Below are positions 18,235 through 27,511 of a stretch of 64,000 bases of DNA, piece by piece (positions within the stretch are counted from its first letter, which is position 1; the number at the start of each line of letters is the position of its first letter). Source of the DNA: Verrucomicrobiota bacterium (GTDB taxonomy: Bacteria > Verrucomicrobiota > Verrucomicrobiia > Opitutales > Opitutaceae); the NCBI GenBank assembly GCA_014584295.1, contig JACTNC010000016.1, positions 62,001 through 126,000 on the forward strand, written 5' to 3'. Under the pieces are notes generated by a model. That model had not been told where the DNA came from and did not search any database. It worked only from the letters and a program-made list of their open reading frames with translations. A program made the position numbers and the translations under genes.

Positions 18235-19521
18235 CTAGATGACTGTGCCCGTGGGCACGACGATTCCCTTGGGCACGATCATCACACGATCACGGATAAG
18301 CACCCCATGCGCGTACGACCCGTCAGGCTTACCTTCGGGTGAAAGCACGACATTGTCCCCAATCCGAGTGTTCTTGTCGATGATCGCCTTGCGAATGTTG
18401 CAATTGCGTCCGATGCCGAGATTCGGAATGCCCTTGGCAGCATTGGCGGCAATTTCCGCATCCCCTTCGTAGTAGTCCGATCCCATGACAATCACATCCT
18501 CAAGGTGGGTCCCTTCCCCGAGGAATGAGCGAATGCCCAGCACGCAACGATGCAGCGTGCAATCCGTCACGATCGAACCATCACCAACGACAACATGATC
18601 GATCTGGCATTTGTTGATCTTTGAGGCCGGCAGAAAACGCGCCGAGGTATAGATCGGGGCGCGCTCGTCGAAGAAATTGAAGGGAGGCAGGGGATGTGCG
18701 AGGTGGAGGTTTGCTTCGAAGAACGCAGCCACGGTCCCGATATCCTCCCAATAGCCTTCAAAAATATGAGAGAAAATCCGCTTCTTCCCAAGCAGGCTCG
18801 GAATGACCTCCTTGCCAAAATCCGTCATCGAATTGTCCAGCGCTTCGGCAAGCACGGACCTGTTGAAGACATAGATGCCCATCGACGCCAGGCAGCGCTT
18901 CTCCTCACTCCTGGTCGTCAACTTCGCCTCGATGCTCTTGCTCAGAGCAAGGCCCTGGATGATTGCAGGGTCCTTCGGTTTTTCCACAAAGCCGTTGACG
19001 GCAAGATCGTCTCCGACCCGCATCAAACCCAATCCCTCCACCTTGGAGGCGGGGAAAGGGATGCCTGCAATCGTGACATCAGCGCCATTCGCGATGTGCT
19101 CCTCGATGAGCTTCATGTAGTCCATCCGGTAGAGTTGGTCGCCGGAAAGGATCAGTACAAAATCGTGACTGAATGCCCGGTAGTGCACGAGATTCCGCCT
19201 CACCGCATCCGCCGTGCCCTGATACCAGTCCACACTCTTTTCCGTCTGCTCGGCAGAGAGGATGTCCACGAATCCGCCGCCAAAGGCGTCGAAATTGTAG
19301 GTACTCCGGATGTGTCGGTGAAGCGAAGCCGTGTTGAACTGGGTCAGGAGAAAAATCCGGTTGATACCCGAGTTGATGCAGTTGCTGATCGGGATGTCGA
19401 CCAGCCGATACTTGCCGGCAAGCGGCACCGCCGGCTTGCAGCGTTCCATGGTGAGGGGATAGAGCCGGGTGCCCCGGCCACCGCCCATGATCACAGCCAA
19501 TATGCGTTTCTCTAGGGTCAT
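18235..19521 (-). CDS. glgC: Glucose-1-phosphate adenylyltransferase (ADP-glucose pyrophosphorylase)
   Basis: Makes ADP-glucose from ATP and glucose-1-phosphate, the committed step of glycogen synthesis. The 428-residue protein has the nucleotidyltransferase N-domain with GGGRGTRLYPLT (13-24), RCKPAVPLAGKYRLVDIPIS, LSGDQLYRMDY and the glucose-1-phosphate site EKPKDP, then a left-handed beta-helix C-domain ending in MIVPKGIVVPTGTVI. The overall style, including NCINSGINRIFLLTQFN, resembles the cyanobacterial and plant enzymes more than the enterobacterial form, so allosteric control by 3-phosphoglycerate and phosphate is possible but unproven. It is divergent from trpE with about 280 bases between. 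No other glycogen gene is in the window. Confidence 0.95.
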   Translation of the reverse strand: MTLEKRILAVIMGGGRGTRLYPLTMERCKPAVPLAGKYRLVDIPISNCINSGINRIFLLTQFNTASLHRHIRSTYNFDAFGGGFVDILSAEQTEKSVDWYQGTADAVRRNLVHYRAFSHDFVLILSGDQLYRMDYMKLIEEHIANGADVTIAGIPFPASKVEGLGLMRVGDDLAVNGFVEKPKDPAIIQGLALSKSIEAKLTTRSEEKRCLASMGIYVFNRSVLAEALDNSMTDFGKEVIPSLLGKKRIFSHIFEGYWEDIGTVAAFFEANLHLAHPLPPFNFFDERAPIYTSARFLPASKINKCQIDHVVVGDGSIVTDCTLHRCVLGIRSFLGEGTHLEDVIVMGSDYYEGDAEIAANAAKGIPNLGIGRNCNIRKAIIDKNTRIGDNVVLSPEGKPDGSYAHGVLIRDRVMIVPKGIVVPTGTVI

Positions 19522-19802
19522 GTCGCGTTGATATGCCTGATGGTTTTCTGGAAGGGTTGAATGCTAGTTTCGTGTCAACGGGGGAAATGGTGCTGATCTT
19601 CGCAATGATAGGATGCCATCCATGAACCGCCCGTATCCATTCAAAAACCTGCCGAACCTTCGCTCTTCTGACACGGGCGTTGCGGACATCCTCCATGGAT
19701 AGCGCAACGTGTTCTGGCGTCGAGCCCTAAGCGTCACTGGAAAATTGCCTCGTCGTCGCGCCCGCCTCAATGGCACTCTCTCCTGACCGCACGCCTCAAC
19801 GC

Positions 19803-21284
19803 ATGACCATTTTTCCAGACCGAGAAACCTTCCTGAGACTCGCCAGGACCGGCAACGTGATTCCCGTCTGCACGGATCTCATGGCGGATTTTGAAACGCC
19901 GGTGTCCGCCTACGCAAAACTGCGCGATGCCGGTCCGTCCTACCTCTTGGAATCGGTTGAAGGTGGCGAAACCCTGTCCCGCTACAGCTTCATCGGCTGC
20001 CGCCCCAGGAAAACCCTGGCATGCGGACCGCTCATGACCGAAATCAGGACCCCCGGTTTACCCACCAAAGTTGTACCGACACCACCAGACCCGCTGACTC
20101 TCCTGGAGGCAGAGATGAGCGGATTCCATCCGGTCAGCATGCCCGGATTGCCACGCTTCACGGGTGGAGCCGTGGGATTCATCGGCTACGAGTACGCCAG
20201 CCGTGTGGAGCCAACCGTGCCCACGGCAAAGGACGATGAACTGGGGCTACCCATGCTGTACTTCATGGTCTCGGATTCGCTGCTCATCTTTGATCGCGCA
20301 AAACAAACCCTGCGACTCTGCGTCAATGCGCACGTCGGTCAGGACCCCGAAGGCGCCTATCAATCTGCAGCCACAGAGCTCGCACACCTGTTCGATCTCC
20401 TTAAACAGCCACGCGAACTGGCTCCCGCCCCTCTGATCAATCCGGGCCCCATCCAGGTTCCCCCGGGCAATTTCACTCAGGCGGGATTCGAAAAAGCCGT
20501 CGCCGACGGGAAGGAATTCATACGCGCGGGAGATATCATCCAGTTCGTCCCATCGCAGCGTTTCTCCAAGCCGTTCGCGAAATCACCGCTCGACCTTTAC
20601 CGGGCACTTCGCACCGTGAACCCCTCACCCTACATGTTCATTCTCGACTCCGGCGACTTCGCAATCGTCGGTGCATCGCCGGAGGTCCATGTGAGATTGA
20701 CCGATGGCCGTGTCGAGATCCGTCCAATTGCAGGCACGAGGAAACGGGGCGCAACCCCTGCCGAGGACCACGCTCTTGAAAAGGAACTTCTCGCGGACGA
20801 AAAGGAACGGGCCGAACACCTGATGCTCGTCGACCTGGCGCGAAACGATATTGGGCGAGTCTGCAAGTTTGGCACCGTGACGGTTCCGGAAATGATGGTC
20901 ATCGAGCGCTACTCGCACGTGATGCACATTGTCTCGCAGGTTGAGGGAGCAATCGTCCCGGGAAAGACGGCCTACGACCTCATGCGCGCGACGTTTCCCG
21001 CCGGGACCGTGTCAGGGGCGCCAAAGATTCGAGCCATGCAGATCATTGCGGACTCGGAACCCACCCAGCGCGGTTTCTACGCCGGAGCACTGGGCTACTT
21101 CGGCTACGACGGAAATCTCGACTCATGCATCATGCTGAGAACCTCGCTCATCAAGGACGGCAAGATCTACATTCAAGCCGGTGCTGGTGTGGTCGCTGAC
21201 AGCGATCCCGCCTCAGAATTCCAAGAGACCATTAGCAAGGCCTCGGCCCTCTTCAAGGCGGTCGCGATCGCGGAGCGACTCTGA
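19803..21284 (+). CDS. trpE: Anthranilate synthase component I
   Basis: Chorismate-binding subunit of anthranilate synthase, the first step of tryptophan synthesis; it needs a glutaminase partner (TrpG), which is not nearby. The 493 residues include the feedback-inhibition motif region YLLESVEGGETLSRYSFIG (about 42-60), the IQFVPSQRF region, RPIAGTRKRGA, LMLVDLARNDIGRV, GTVSGAPKIRAMQII and the C-terminal YIQAGAGVVADSDP, all typical of the active enzyme. The start at 19803 gives MTIFPDRETF, which matches TrpE N-termini; an ATG at 19770 would add 11 residues. The gene is alone: glgC is divergent upstream and a sigma-factor gene follows after 293 bases. No leader peptide rich in tryptophan codons was seen, so attenuation of the classical kind is not supported. 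Confidence 0.94.
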   Translation: MTIFPDRETFLRLARTGNVIPVCTDLMADFETPVSAYAKLRDAGPSYLLESVEGGETLSRYSFIGCRPRKTLACGPLMTEIRTPGLPTKVVPTPPDPLTLLEAEMSGFHPVSMPGLPRFTGGAVGFIGYEYASRVEPTVPTAKDDELGLPMLYFMVSDSLLIFDRAKQTLRLCVNAHVGQDPEGAYQSAATELAHLFDLLKQPRELAPAPLINPGPIQVPPGNFTQAGFEKAVADGKEFIRAGDIIQFVPSQRFSKPFAKSPLDLYRALRTVNPSPYMFILDSGDFAIVGASPEVHVRLTDGRVEIRPIAGTRKRGATPAEDHALEKELLADEKERAEHLMLVDLARNDIGRVCKFGTVTVPEMMVIERYSHVMHIVSQVEGAIVPGKTAYDLMRATFPAGTVSGAPKIRAMQIIADSEPTQRGFYAGALGYFGYDGNLDSCIMLRTSLIKDGKIYIQAGAGVVADSDPASEFQETISKASALFKAVAIAERL

Positions 21285-21577
21285 CTTTGCCGCAACCGAA
21301 CGGGCCACTCCCAGCTCGCGCCCCCTTCCGACCGAAGCACCGCCGGAATTCAATGTGACAATCCGCCCCATGTTTTTATGGGCTGGGAATGCGACTGCGC
21401 CAAAATAACACAGCGAAACGCGGGGTTGTTTTGCCACTTCCCTCTCAGGAAATGCGTCAAACCCTTTGGCCCGGTTTAGGCTGGTAGTTAGCCACCTAAT
21501 TATTTACAGTCTCACTCGGAACCTTCCGCAGAGTGGCTGTCGGAATAGTAATACAGCAATCGCAGTCTCACAACGTC

Positions 21578-22672
21578 ATGTCTCTCCATTCCCACACATC
21601 CCACGCGTTTGCAGACACCGAAGTGGATGCCCACCGCACCACCTCCACGGGCACGGCCCCGGTCAATTCCCTTGATGCTCCCCCCTCCTTCCTCGAGAAA
21701 CCGGAGCCTGCCGCACAGGAGGCCTCAGCCCCTGCTGAACGCAGCAGCCTGCAACTCTATCTCCAAGAAATCGGGAAAACTCCACTTCTTACCGTCCAAG
21801 AGGAAGTTGCGCTTGCAAAGCGCATCCGCCGTGGCGACAAGGCCGCCCGCGATCACATGATTTCGGCCAATCTGAGACTCGTCGTGAAAATCGCGATGGA
21901 CTACAAGGACTTTGGCCTGCCGCTTCTCGACCTCATCAGTGAAGGCAACCTCGGCTTGATCAAGGCCGTGGAACGGTTTGATCCCCGAAAGGGAGGAAAA
22001 CTCTCCACGTATGCAGCCTGGTGGATCAAGCAGTCGATCAAGCGCGCTCTGGCCAACCAAAGTAAGACAATCCGGCTCCCGGTGCATCTTGTCGACAAGA
22101 TCGCCAAGATGCGCAGGGCAGCCTTGGCAATGACCGAGGCCCTTGGCCGCGAGCCAACCGATGAGGAACTTGCCATCGAACTCCAGATACCGACGAGCAA
22201 GGTCGCGCACCTGAAGTCGGTCAGCGTTCGTCCGACATCGCTCGATGCGCCGATCGGAGAAGATAGCGACTCGGGAACCTTTGGCGACATCGTCGGCGAC
22301 GAGAATGCCATGAGTCCTTTCGAGTCGCTGAAGGAGCGCATGCAGAATTCCGATTTGCGCGCCATGCTCGATTCACTCGAGCCCCGTGAGGCCGAAATCA
22401 TCAAGCTGCGCTTTGGATTCGACGGCCACGACGAGCTCACCCTCGAAGAAGTGGGACGCAAGTTCAAGGTGACGCGCGAACGCATCCGCCAATTGCAGAA
22501 CATTGCGCTCTCCAAGATGCGCAAGGCGATCGCCCGAAACGAAGCTCAGCGCACCGCTGACGAAATCGAACTGGAAGATCGCCAGCGTCAGCGGATGGAG
22601 GTCATCCGCGAGTTCATCGAATCGAAGTCCCGCGCGGGCACACCTGCTCCCATGCAGGTAGGTCTCAACTGA
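21578..22672 (+). CDS. RNA polymerase sigma factor of the RpoD/SigA family (short, sigma-70 group 1/2)
   Basis: Promoter-recognition subunit of RNA polymerase. The 364 residues lack the acidic region 1.1 of long RpoD proteins. Region 1.2 begins near residue 50 (LQLYLQEIGKTPLLTVQEEVALA) after a low-complexity N-terminus rich in S, T, P and A. Regions 2.1-2.4 follow (NLRLVVKIAMDYKDFGLPLLDL, GLIKAVERFDP, LSTYAAWWIKQSIKRAL), then region 3 (RLPVHLVDKIAKMRRA) and region 4 with the helix-turn-helix LTLEEVGRKFKVTRERIRQ. The start at 21578 (MSLHSHTSH) removes an upstream extension but the first 45 residues carry no family constraint. Whether this is the housekeeping or a stationary-phase/stress factor cannot be told; the short form and absence of dnaG nearby favour the latter. 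A strong terminator follows. Confidence 0.88.
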   Translation: MSLHSHTSHAFADTEVDAHRTTSTGTAPVNSLDAPPSFLEKPEPAAQEASAPAERSSLQLYLQEIGKTPLLTVQEEVALAKRIRRGDKAARDHMISANLRLVVKIAMDYKDFGLPLLDLISEGNLGLIKAVERFDPRKGGKLSTYAAWWIKQSIKRALANQSKTIRLPVHLVDKIAKMRRAALAMTEALGREPTDEELAIELQIPTSKVAHLKSVSVRPTSLDAPIGEDSDSGTFGDIVGDENAMSPFESLKERMQNSDLRAMLDSLEPREAEIIKLRFGFDGHDELTLEEVGRKFKVTRERIRQLQNIALSKMRKAIARNEAQRTADEIELEDRQRQRMEVIREFIESKSRAGTPAPMQVGLN

Positions 22673-22708
22673 GGCGGCGCCCAGCTGAGCCAACGCACCC
22701 TCCCGCTC

Positions 22709-22740
22709 AAGCCGGCGCAATCCCTGCGCCGGCTTTTTGC
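22709..22740 (+). terminator. Strong rho-independent terminator after the sigma-factor gene
   Basis: A perfect 9-bp stem, GCCGGCGCA (22711-22719) with TGCGCCGGC (22725-22733), closes a five-base loop and is followed by TTTTTG on the plus strand, about 40 bases past the sigma-factor stop. The minus strand has no U-tract, so it serves only the rightward transcript. Confidence 0.9.
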
Positions 22741-22778
22741 TGCCCGCGCTTGTCCGATTTCCACTCCGAAATGGAGGG

Positions 22779-24152
22779 TTATTTCACGCCCGCAACCGAT
22801 TCGAGAATGCGCTCGGACGCCTGGATGCCCTTCTTCAGTATCTCCAGATCAAAACTTTCATTGGGCGCATGCAGATTGTCCTCGGGAAGAAACAAACCCA
22901 TCATCAATGAATCCAGTCCGAGGATCTTCTTGATTTCGCCGATGATCGGTACGCTTCCTCCCTCGCGGAGATAGAGCGGTGGTTTGCCAAAGACCCCTGC
23001 GATCGCGGCGTCCGCGGCTCGAAAGGCACGGGCAAGCACGGGAGACTGGTCCTTCGGGGTATTTGACCGCCCGGGAGGAACCACGACGTAAGGTATCCCG
23101 CTGTGCTGGTCGACGATCCGTATGCTCACATCGTCCGGCGCGCGCTCCCGCACAGTACGATAGACCAGATCCCGGATCTTTTCCGGATGCTGGTTGCCAA
23201 CCAGGCGACACGAGATCTTGGCAAGGGCTTTGCTCGGGATCACCGTCTTGGTCCCCTCTCCCTGATATCCGCCACCGATGCCATTGAACTCCAAGGTCGG
23301 AAGGAAACGAACAGCCTCGAAGGGACTGTAGCCCGGCGGTGTATGGAACTTCCGGATACCAAGGAATGCCCGGTAGGATTCTGCGTCCCCCGAAAGTTTC
23401 GCCAACTCCTGTCGTTCCCAGGGCTCAACATCGAGCACGTCGTCATAGAACCCCGGAATGTTCACCCGTCCGTCCGGAGTATGCAGGGAAGCGCAGATTT
23501 CAGCGAGTGCCTGGATCGGGTTCCTCAGCACACCGCCATGAAGGCCGGAGTGCAGGTCCGTTTTTGAACCGGTGACTTCAAGGTCGAAGAGCATGAGGCC
23601 GCGAAGCCCGCAGGTGATCACCACCTGATCCTCGCTGGGAATTCCCGTGTCCGACAGCAGGACAAAGTCCGCCTTCAGGCGGTCCCGATACTTCGCAAGG
23701 AATCCTGAAAAGCTCGGGCTCCCCATTTCCTCCTCCCCCTCAATCAGGAAAGTGATGCGCAAGGGAAGGTCCGGACGCCTCTCCAGCAACGAGGCCACGC
23801 CGGCGATATGCGCCATCAGTGGCCCCTTGTTGTCCGCCGTGCCTCGCCCATACATGCGGTTTCCGCGAATCTCGGGTTCAAACGGCGCCGAGGTCCAGAG
23901 GCTGAGCGGATCGGCGGGCTGCACATCGTAGTGACCATAGATGATCACATGCGGCCAAGTCTCCGGCCCGGTGCGCTTCGCAAGGATGATGGGGTGAAGA
24001 TCGGTCGCCGCCATCTCGACCGAGAATCCGATCGAGGTCAGCAAGCCGGCGACAAACTCACGCGCCCCGACCATGCCCTCCTTGAATTTGGAATCGGCTG
24101 AGACACTTGGATGGCGAACATATTCCTTCAGTTTTTCTACGGGATCAAACAT
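22779..24152 (-). CDS. M20-family dipeptidase (ArgE/DapE/carnosinase type)
   Basis: Zinc-dependent exopeptidase, probably cytoplasmic, acting on dipeptides. The 457-residue product has the M20 metal-binding motifs IIYGHYDVQPADPLSLW (about 72-88), GRGTADNKGPLMAH (about 105-118) and FLIEGEEEMGSPS (about 136-148), followed by the dimerisation domain and a C-terminal EGGSVPIIGEI with a final H in NLHAPNE. This is the arrangement of carnosinase-like dipeptidases rather than of DapE or ArgE proper, which are shorter. The ATG at 24152 gives MFDPVEKLKEYVRHPSVS, a typical start; an ATG at 24176 would add eight residues. It is convergent with the sigma-factor gene and lies 57 bases after the M48 protease gene in the same direction. 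Confidence 0.9.
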   Translation of the reverse strand: MFDPVEKLKEYVRHPSVSADSKFKEGMVGAREFVAGLLTSIGFSVEMAATDLHPIILAKRTGPETWPHVIIYGHYDVQPADPLSLWTSAPFEPEIRGNRMYGRGTADNKGPLMAHIAGVASLLERRPDLPLRITFLIEGEEEMGSPSFSGFLAKYRDRLKADFVLLSDTGIPSEDQVVITCGLRGLMLFDLEVTGSKTDLHSGLHGGVLRNPIQALAEICASLHTPDGRVNIPGFYDDVLDVEPWERQELAKLSGDAESYRAFLGIRKFHTPPGYSPFEAVRFLPTLEFNGIGGGYQGEGTKTVIPSKALAKISCRLVGNQHPEKIRDLVYRTVRERAPDDVSIRIVDQHSGIPYVVVPPGRSNTPKDQSPVLARAFRAADAAIAGVFGKPPLYLREGGSVPIIGEIKKILGLDSLMMGLFLPEDNLHAPNESFDLEILKKGIQASERILESVAGVK

Positions 24153-24209
24153 CCCGCAACCGTGGCGGATTCCCAAACTCGGGGCTAGAACGAAAACCCA
24201 GAAAAAGTC

Positions 24210-25007
24210 CTATTGGTACTTTTGACGGGCCTGCTCGTAGATCGCCATGTACTTCGGTGCCAATTTCTCCAGATTGCGAATGCGCTGCTCATCGGAAGGA
24301 TGGGTGGACATCCAGACGGGTGGTTTGCCCTGATTTCTGCTGTTGGCGGCCATCTTCTTCCAGAAAGCAACGGCAGCACGCGGATCGTACCCCGCGCCCG
24401 CCGCAAAACGCAGACCGATTTGGTCTGCCTCGGTTTCATGGAGTCGCGAATACGGCAAGAGCGCTCCCAGATTGGCAGCGATGCCGTAGGCACTCATGAT
24501 CGCCGTGCGTTTGGCCGGATCCACATTCTGCACCTCCATGCCGATCTGGGCAAGGGCCGCTCCCCCAGAGATCAGATAGTTCTGTGAGGTGCGCTCGGCA
24601 CCGTGACGAGAACTGACATGGGCGATCTCATGCCCCATCACCGCGGCAAGCTCATCGTCCGACCCCGCGAGTTTCAGCAGCCCCGTGTACACGCCGACCT
24701 TTCCCCCAGGAAGCGCAAACGCGTTCACCTGCGGCGAATCGAACACCACAAACTCCCATCGCGCGTTGGGGATGTCCCGACCCACCGACTGTGCGATGCG
24801 CTTCCCTACCCGCTGGACCTGCGCGTTCGCGGCTGGATCCTGGGAGACTTTTTCCTCCTTCTTGATCTGGTCAAACGCACTCAAGCCCATCTGAGCCTCT
24901 TCAGAAGGCGACACGAGCATCACCTGACGCCTCCCGGTTTCAGGAACGGTGGAGCATCCGGCGAACGCAACAAGGACAACCAGGCAGACAAGTATTCGAG
25001 GGATCAT
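24210..25007 (-). CDS. M48-family metalloprotease lipoprotein (LoiP/BepA-like)
   Basis: Membrane-anchored zinc protease likely to act in the periplasm on outer-membrane proteins. The 265 residues begin with a lipoprotein signal peptide ending in VAFAGC, with C18 as the lipidation site. HEIAH (126-130) is the zinc-binding helix and the glutamate of [10 protein letters not shown] supplies the third ligand. [17 protein letters not shown] and [10 protein letters not shown] are further family hallmarks. No TPR domain follows, which makes it closer to the short LoiP/YcaL type than to BepA. The start at 25007 is set by the signal peptide; the frame is open upstream but adds an unlikely extension. 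It sits between purH (upstream, same strand, 137-base gap) and the M20 dipeptidase gene. Confidence 0.92.
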   Translation of the reverse strand: MIPRILVCLVVLVAFAGCSTVPETGRRQVMLVSPSEEAQMGLSAFDQIKKEEKVSQDPAANAQVQRVGKRIAQSVGRDIPNARWEFVVFDSPQVNAFALPGGKVGVYTGLLKLAGSDDELAAVMGHEIAHVSSRHGAERTSQNYLISGGAALAQIGMEVQNVDPAKRTAIMSAYGIAANLGALLPYSRLHETEADQIGLRFAAGAGYDPRAAVAFWKKMAANSRNQGKPPVWMSTHPSDEQRIRNLEKLAPKYMAIYEQARQKYQ

Positions 25008-25144
25008 TTTTTGAGGTTGGCAGACCCTTGCACAGGGCGTTGGTTCGTGGCAAACCTTCATCCACGGGAAAAGATTCCTGCGGGTTTTCACTTGCCGCCA
25101 TGCGCCAGAGGTACTCCTGACGCCTCCCAGAGCGTGGACGCATC

Positions 25145-26692
25145 TCAATGGCGGAAATGGCGAATCCCGGTGAACACCATCGCCATGCCGCGATCGTTGG
25201 CGGCCTTGATGACTTCTTCATCGCGCACGGAACCGCCGGGCTGGATCGCACAAGTGGCACCGGCGTCCGCTGCGGCGATCAGGCCATCCGCAAACGGGAA
25301 CAGTGCCTCGCTGGCCACAACCGATCCTTTCAGGTCAAGCCCCGCTTCACCCGCCTTCCAGACCGCAATGCGGGAACTGTCCACGCGAGCCATCTGACCC
25401 GCGCCGATTCCCAAGGTCTGTTCGCCACGCGTATAGACAATGGCGTTCGATTTGACGTGCTTGCATACTTTCCATCCAAAAATCATCGAGGCCCATTCCT
25501 CGGGTGCAGGCTGGCGGTTTGTCACCACCTTGAAGTCCTCCGCCTTCTCCATGCGCCTGTCACGGTCCTGGACCAGGATGCCACCGACAACCGAGCGCAC
25601 TTCCTGGAGCGCATCAGCTCCGATTCCGCCCTTCGCGACCATCAGCCTGAGATTCTTCTTCCGACCAAGAATCGCCAACGCGGCGTCATCAAAACGCGGC
25701 GCAATGATCACCTCGGTGAAAATCTCCGAAATCGCACCGGCCACGGCTGCATCAAGCGTGCGATTGACGATGATGATGCCGCCAAACGGTGCCTGACGAT
25801 CTGTCGCATAGGCCTTTTCCCAGGCATCGATCAGCACGTCCGCACTCGCCACACCACACGGATTTGTGTGCTTCAGGATTGCCACCGTCGGGCGCTCAAA
25901 CTCGCCGATCAGGTACGTCGCGGAGGTGATATCGAGAAGGTTGTTGTAACTGAGTTCCTTGCCCTGCAGTTGCTGGAAGTGATCATGGAACGTGCCATAG
26001 AGTGCCGCCTTCTGGTGCGGATTCTCGCCATAACGCAATGACTGGGCCTTGTCATAGCTGAGGGAATACCGCGCCGGCAATCCACTCAGAGCGTCGAGAT
26101 CCGGTGTCGCCGATTGCGACTCCAGGTACTTCGCAATCGCCGCGTCATAGCTCGCAGTGCGTTGAAACACCTTCAGGGCCAGCGCACGACGCAGTTCAGG
26201 CAGCTTCGAAGGCGCGTCCATGGCTTCAAGCACGCGCGTATAGTCGTTCGGATCACAAACAACCGTGACACTCGAGTGATTCTTCGCGGCGCTGCGCAGC
26301 ATCGAGGGTCCGCCGATGTCAATGTTCTCAATCGCCTCCTCGAACTCTACATGCGGCTTCGCGACAGTCGCCTCAAACGGATACAGATTCACGACCACAA
26401 GATCGATGAGCTCGATTCCATTGGCCTTTGCCTGGTCGAGATGCTCGGCCTTGTCCCTCCGGCAAAGCAATCCGCCATGAATCTTCGGATGAAGCGTCTT
26501 GACGCGGCCCTCCATGATTTCGGGAAACCCGGTATGCGCTCCCACCTCCGTGACAGGAAGTCCGTGGGCAGACAGCAGCTTGGCCGTCCCGCCGGTTGAG
26601 AGCAGTCGATACCCGTGTTTGCGGACAAGGGCGGTCGCGAACTCGACCAGACCTTGTTTGTCACTCACCGAAAGCAGCGCCAGTTTGTCCAT
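25145..26692 (-). CDS. purH: Bifunctional AICAR transformylase / IMP cyclohydrolase
   Basis: Catalyses the last two steps of purine synthesis: formylation of AICAR with 10-formyl-tetrahydrofolate and ring closure to IMP. The 515-residue length is normal. The N-terminal MGS-like cyclohydrolase domain shows [23 protein letters not shown] and HPKIHGGLL; the transformylase domain shows [14 protein letters not shown], and the late [14 protein letters not shown] followed by [12 protein letters not shown]. It ends in [11 protein letters not shown], the usual C-terminus. The ATG at 26692 ([14 protein letters not shown]) is the family start; an upstream in-frame ATG at 26779 would add 29 residues. It is divergent from apaG. 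Confidence 0.97.
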   Translation of the reverse strand: MDKLALLSVSDKQGLVEFATALVRKHGYRLLSTGGTAKLLSAHGLPVTEVGAHTGFPEIMEGRVKTLHPKIHGGLLCRRDKAEHLDQAKANGIELIDLVVVNLYPFEATVAKPHVEFEEAIENIDIGGPSMLRSAAKNHSSVTVVCDPNDYTRVLEAMDAPSKLPELRRALALKVFQRTASYDAAIAKYLESQSATPDLDALSGLPARYSLSYDKAQSLRYGENPHQKAALYGTFHDHFQQLQGKELSYNNLLDITSATYLIGEFERPTVAILKHTNPCGVASADVLIDAWEKAYATDRQAPFGGIIIVNRTLDAAVAGAISEIFTEVIIAPRFDDAALAILGRKKNLRLMVAKGGIGADALQEVRSVVGGILVQDRDRRMEKAEDFKVVTNRQPAPEEWASMIFGWKVCKHVKSNAIVYTRGEQTLGIGAGQMARVDSSRIAVWKAGEAGLDLKGSVVASEALFPFADGLIAAADAGATCAIQPGGSVRDEEVIKAANDRGMAMVFTGIRHFRH

Positions 26693-26826
26693 AGAGAACG
26701 GTTTTTCTGCGCCTCCGGGCCTCTTCCCGCAAGCCGGAAGACGTGGCGCAGCAACAACGATCATGCATCGACGGGGCATTGCGTTATTCCGGGGCGTTGC
26801 CTACATTCAACAGTCAACCATACACT

Positions 26827-27210
26827 GTGTCAGCCTCCGCTCCCCTATCCGGTCTAACCGCCCACCTGGACAAAATTATCTATCACGACGGTGGAAGCTG
26901 CGCCCCGCCTGATCGGCGCCATGCCTTCATCTACTACATCACCATCCAAAATCGCTCGTCGCATGTTGTCACCCTCCTCGGCCGCAAGTGGGTGCTTGAG
27001 TACGAGGACGGGCGGCGCGCGGTGATCGAGGGCGACAAGATCGTCGGCGAGACCCCGAGGCTCGTTCCCGGCGAGGCCTTCAGCTACAACAGCTACCATC
27101 TGACCAGCGAGAACGCCCAGGTCCACGGCAGCTTTCACGGCGTGGACGAAACCGGTGCCAGGATTCACGTGATTCTGCCGCCTTTTGCGATGACGATTCC
27201 TTCGAACTGA
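26827..27210 (+). CDS. apaG: ApaG-domain protein
   Basis: Small immunoglobulin-like fold protein of the ApaG family; in enterobacteria ApaG affects Co2+ resistance and Mg2+ efflux and related domains occur in F-box and polymerase-delta-interacting proteins. The biochemical role is not known. The 127-residue product shows FIYYITIQNRSSHVVTLLGRKW, VVGE-like IVGETPRLVPGEAFSYNS and a closing VHGSFHGVDETG before PPFAM, all hallmarks of the family. The start is uncertain: a GTG at 26827 gives the usual length, while a GTG at 26743 would add 28 residues unlike the family. No clear ribosome-binding site is present. It is divergent from purH and is followed by a small membrane-protein gene. Confidence 0.87.
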   Translation: MSASAPLSGLTAHLDKIIYHDGGSCAPPDRRHAFIYYITIQNRSSHVVTLLGRKWVLEYEDGRRAVIEGDKIVGETPRLVPGEAFSYNSYHLTSENAQVHGSFHGVDETGARIHVILPPFAMTIPSN

Positions 27211-27269
27211 CCGCCGACGGATGCAACGATCAATTTGACCCCGGTATCCCGTTCGGACATTGGCGTGTC

Positions 27270-27437
27270 GTGGCCAAGCTCTGCATCTTTGTGGGAACCA
27301 TTCTGGGCGGACTTGCCTTCGGCTGGGCGGCGGGCGCACTCGGATGCGAACTCATGGCATCGTTCCTCTGGTCCGGCCTCGGTTCGCTTGTGGGTTGCTG
27401 GGCGGGATGGAAAGTGCATCAAAGGTACTTTCGCTGA
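27270..27437 (+). CDS. Small glycine-rich membrane protein, unknown function
   Basis: A 55-codon frame starting at a GTG and ending at TGA 27435. The product begins VAKLCIFVGTILGGLAFGW, continues with AAGALGCELMASFLW and ends GWKVHQRYFR. It contains two hydrophobic glycine-rich segments with GxxxG spacing joined by a short polar turn, and a basic C-terminal tail, as in a two-helix hairpin membrane protein. I associate this pattern with short proteins seen repeatedly in Opitutaceae-type genomes, but have no name for it. It follows apaG by about 60 bases; in the same frame the open reading frame extends upstream across the apaG stop without an ATG, so the start is not certain. Codon use is similar to its neighbours. 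Confidence 0.5.
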   Translation: MAKLCIFVGTILGGLAFGWAAGALGCELMASFLWSGLGSLVGCWAGWKVHQRYFR

Positions 27438-27511
27438 CGGCCCATGTCTCAACCCGGAAAAAGTTGCGCTTGCAGGATCCCGGGCCCTGAGTCTCTCTGA
27501 CCGATCCGTAA

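Noticed and set aside
19622..19702. A 26-codon frame (MNRPYPFKNL...) in the trpE leader region, as a candidate trp attenuator peptide
   Set aside because: It contains no tryptophan codon and no terminator/antiterminator stems were recognised after it.
21352..21378. Hairpin CCCAT-GTTTTT-ATGGG between trpE and the sigma-factor gene
   Set aside because: Only five pairs with the T-run inside the loop; not convincing as a terminator.
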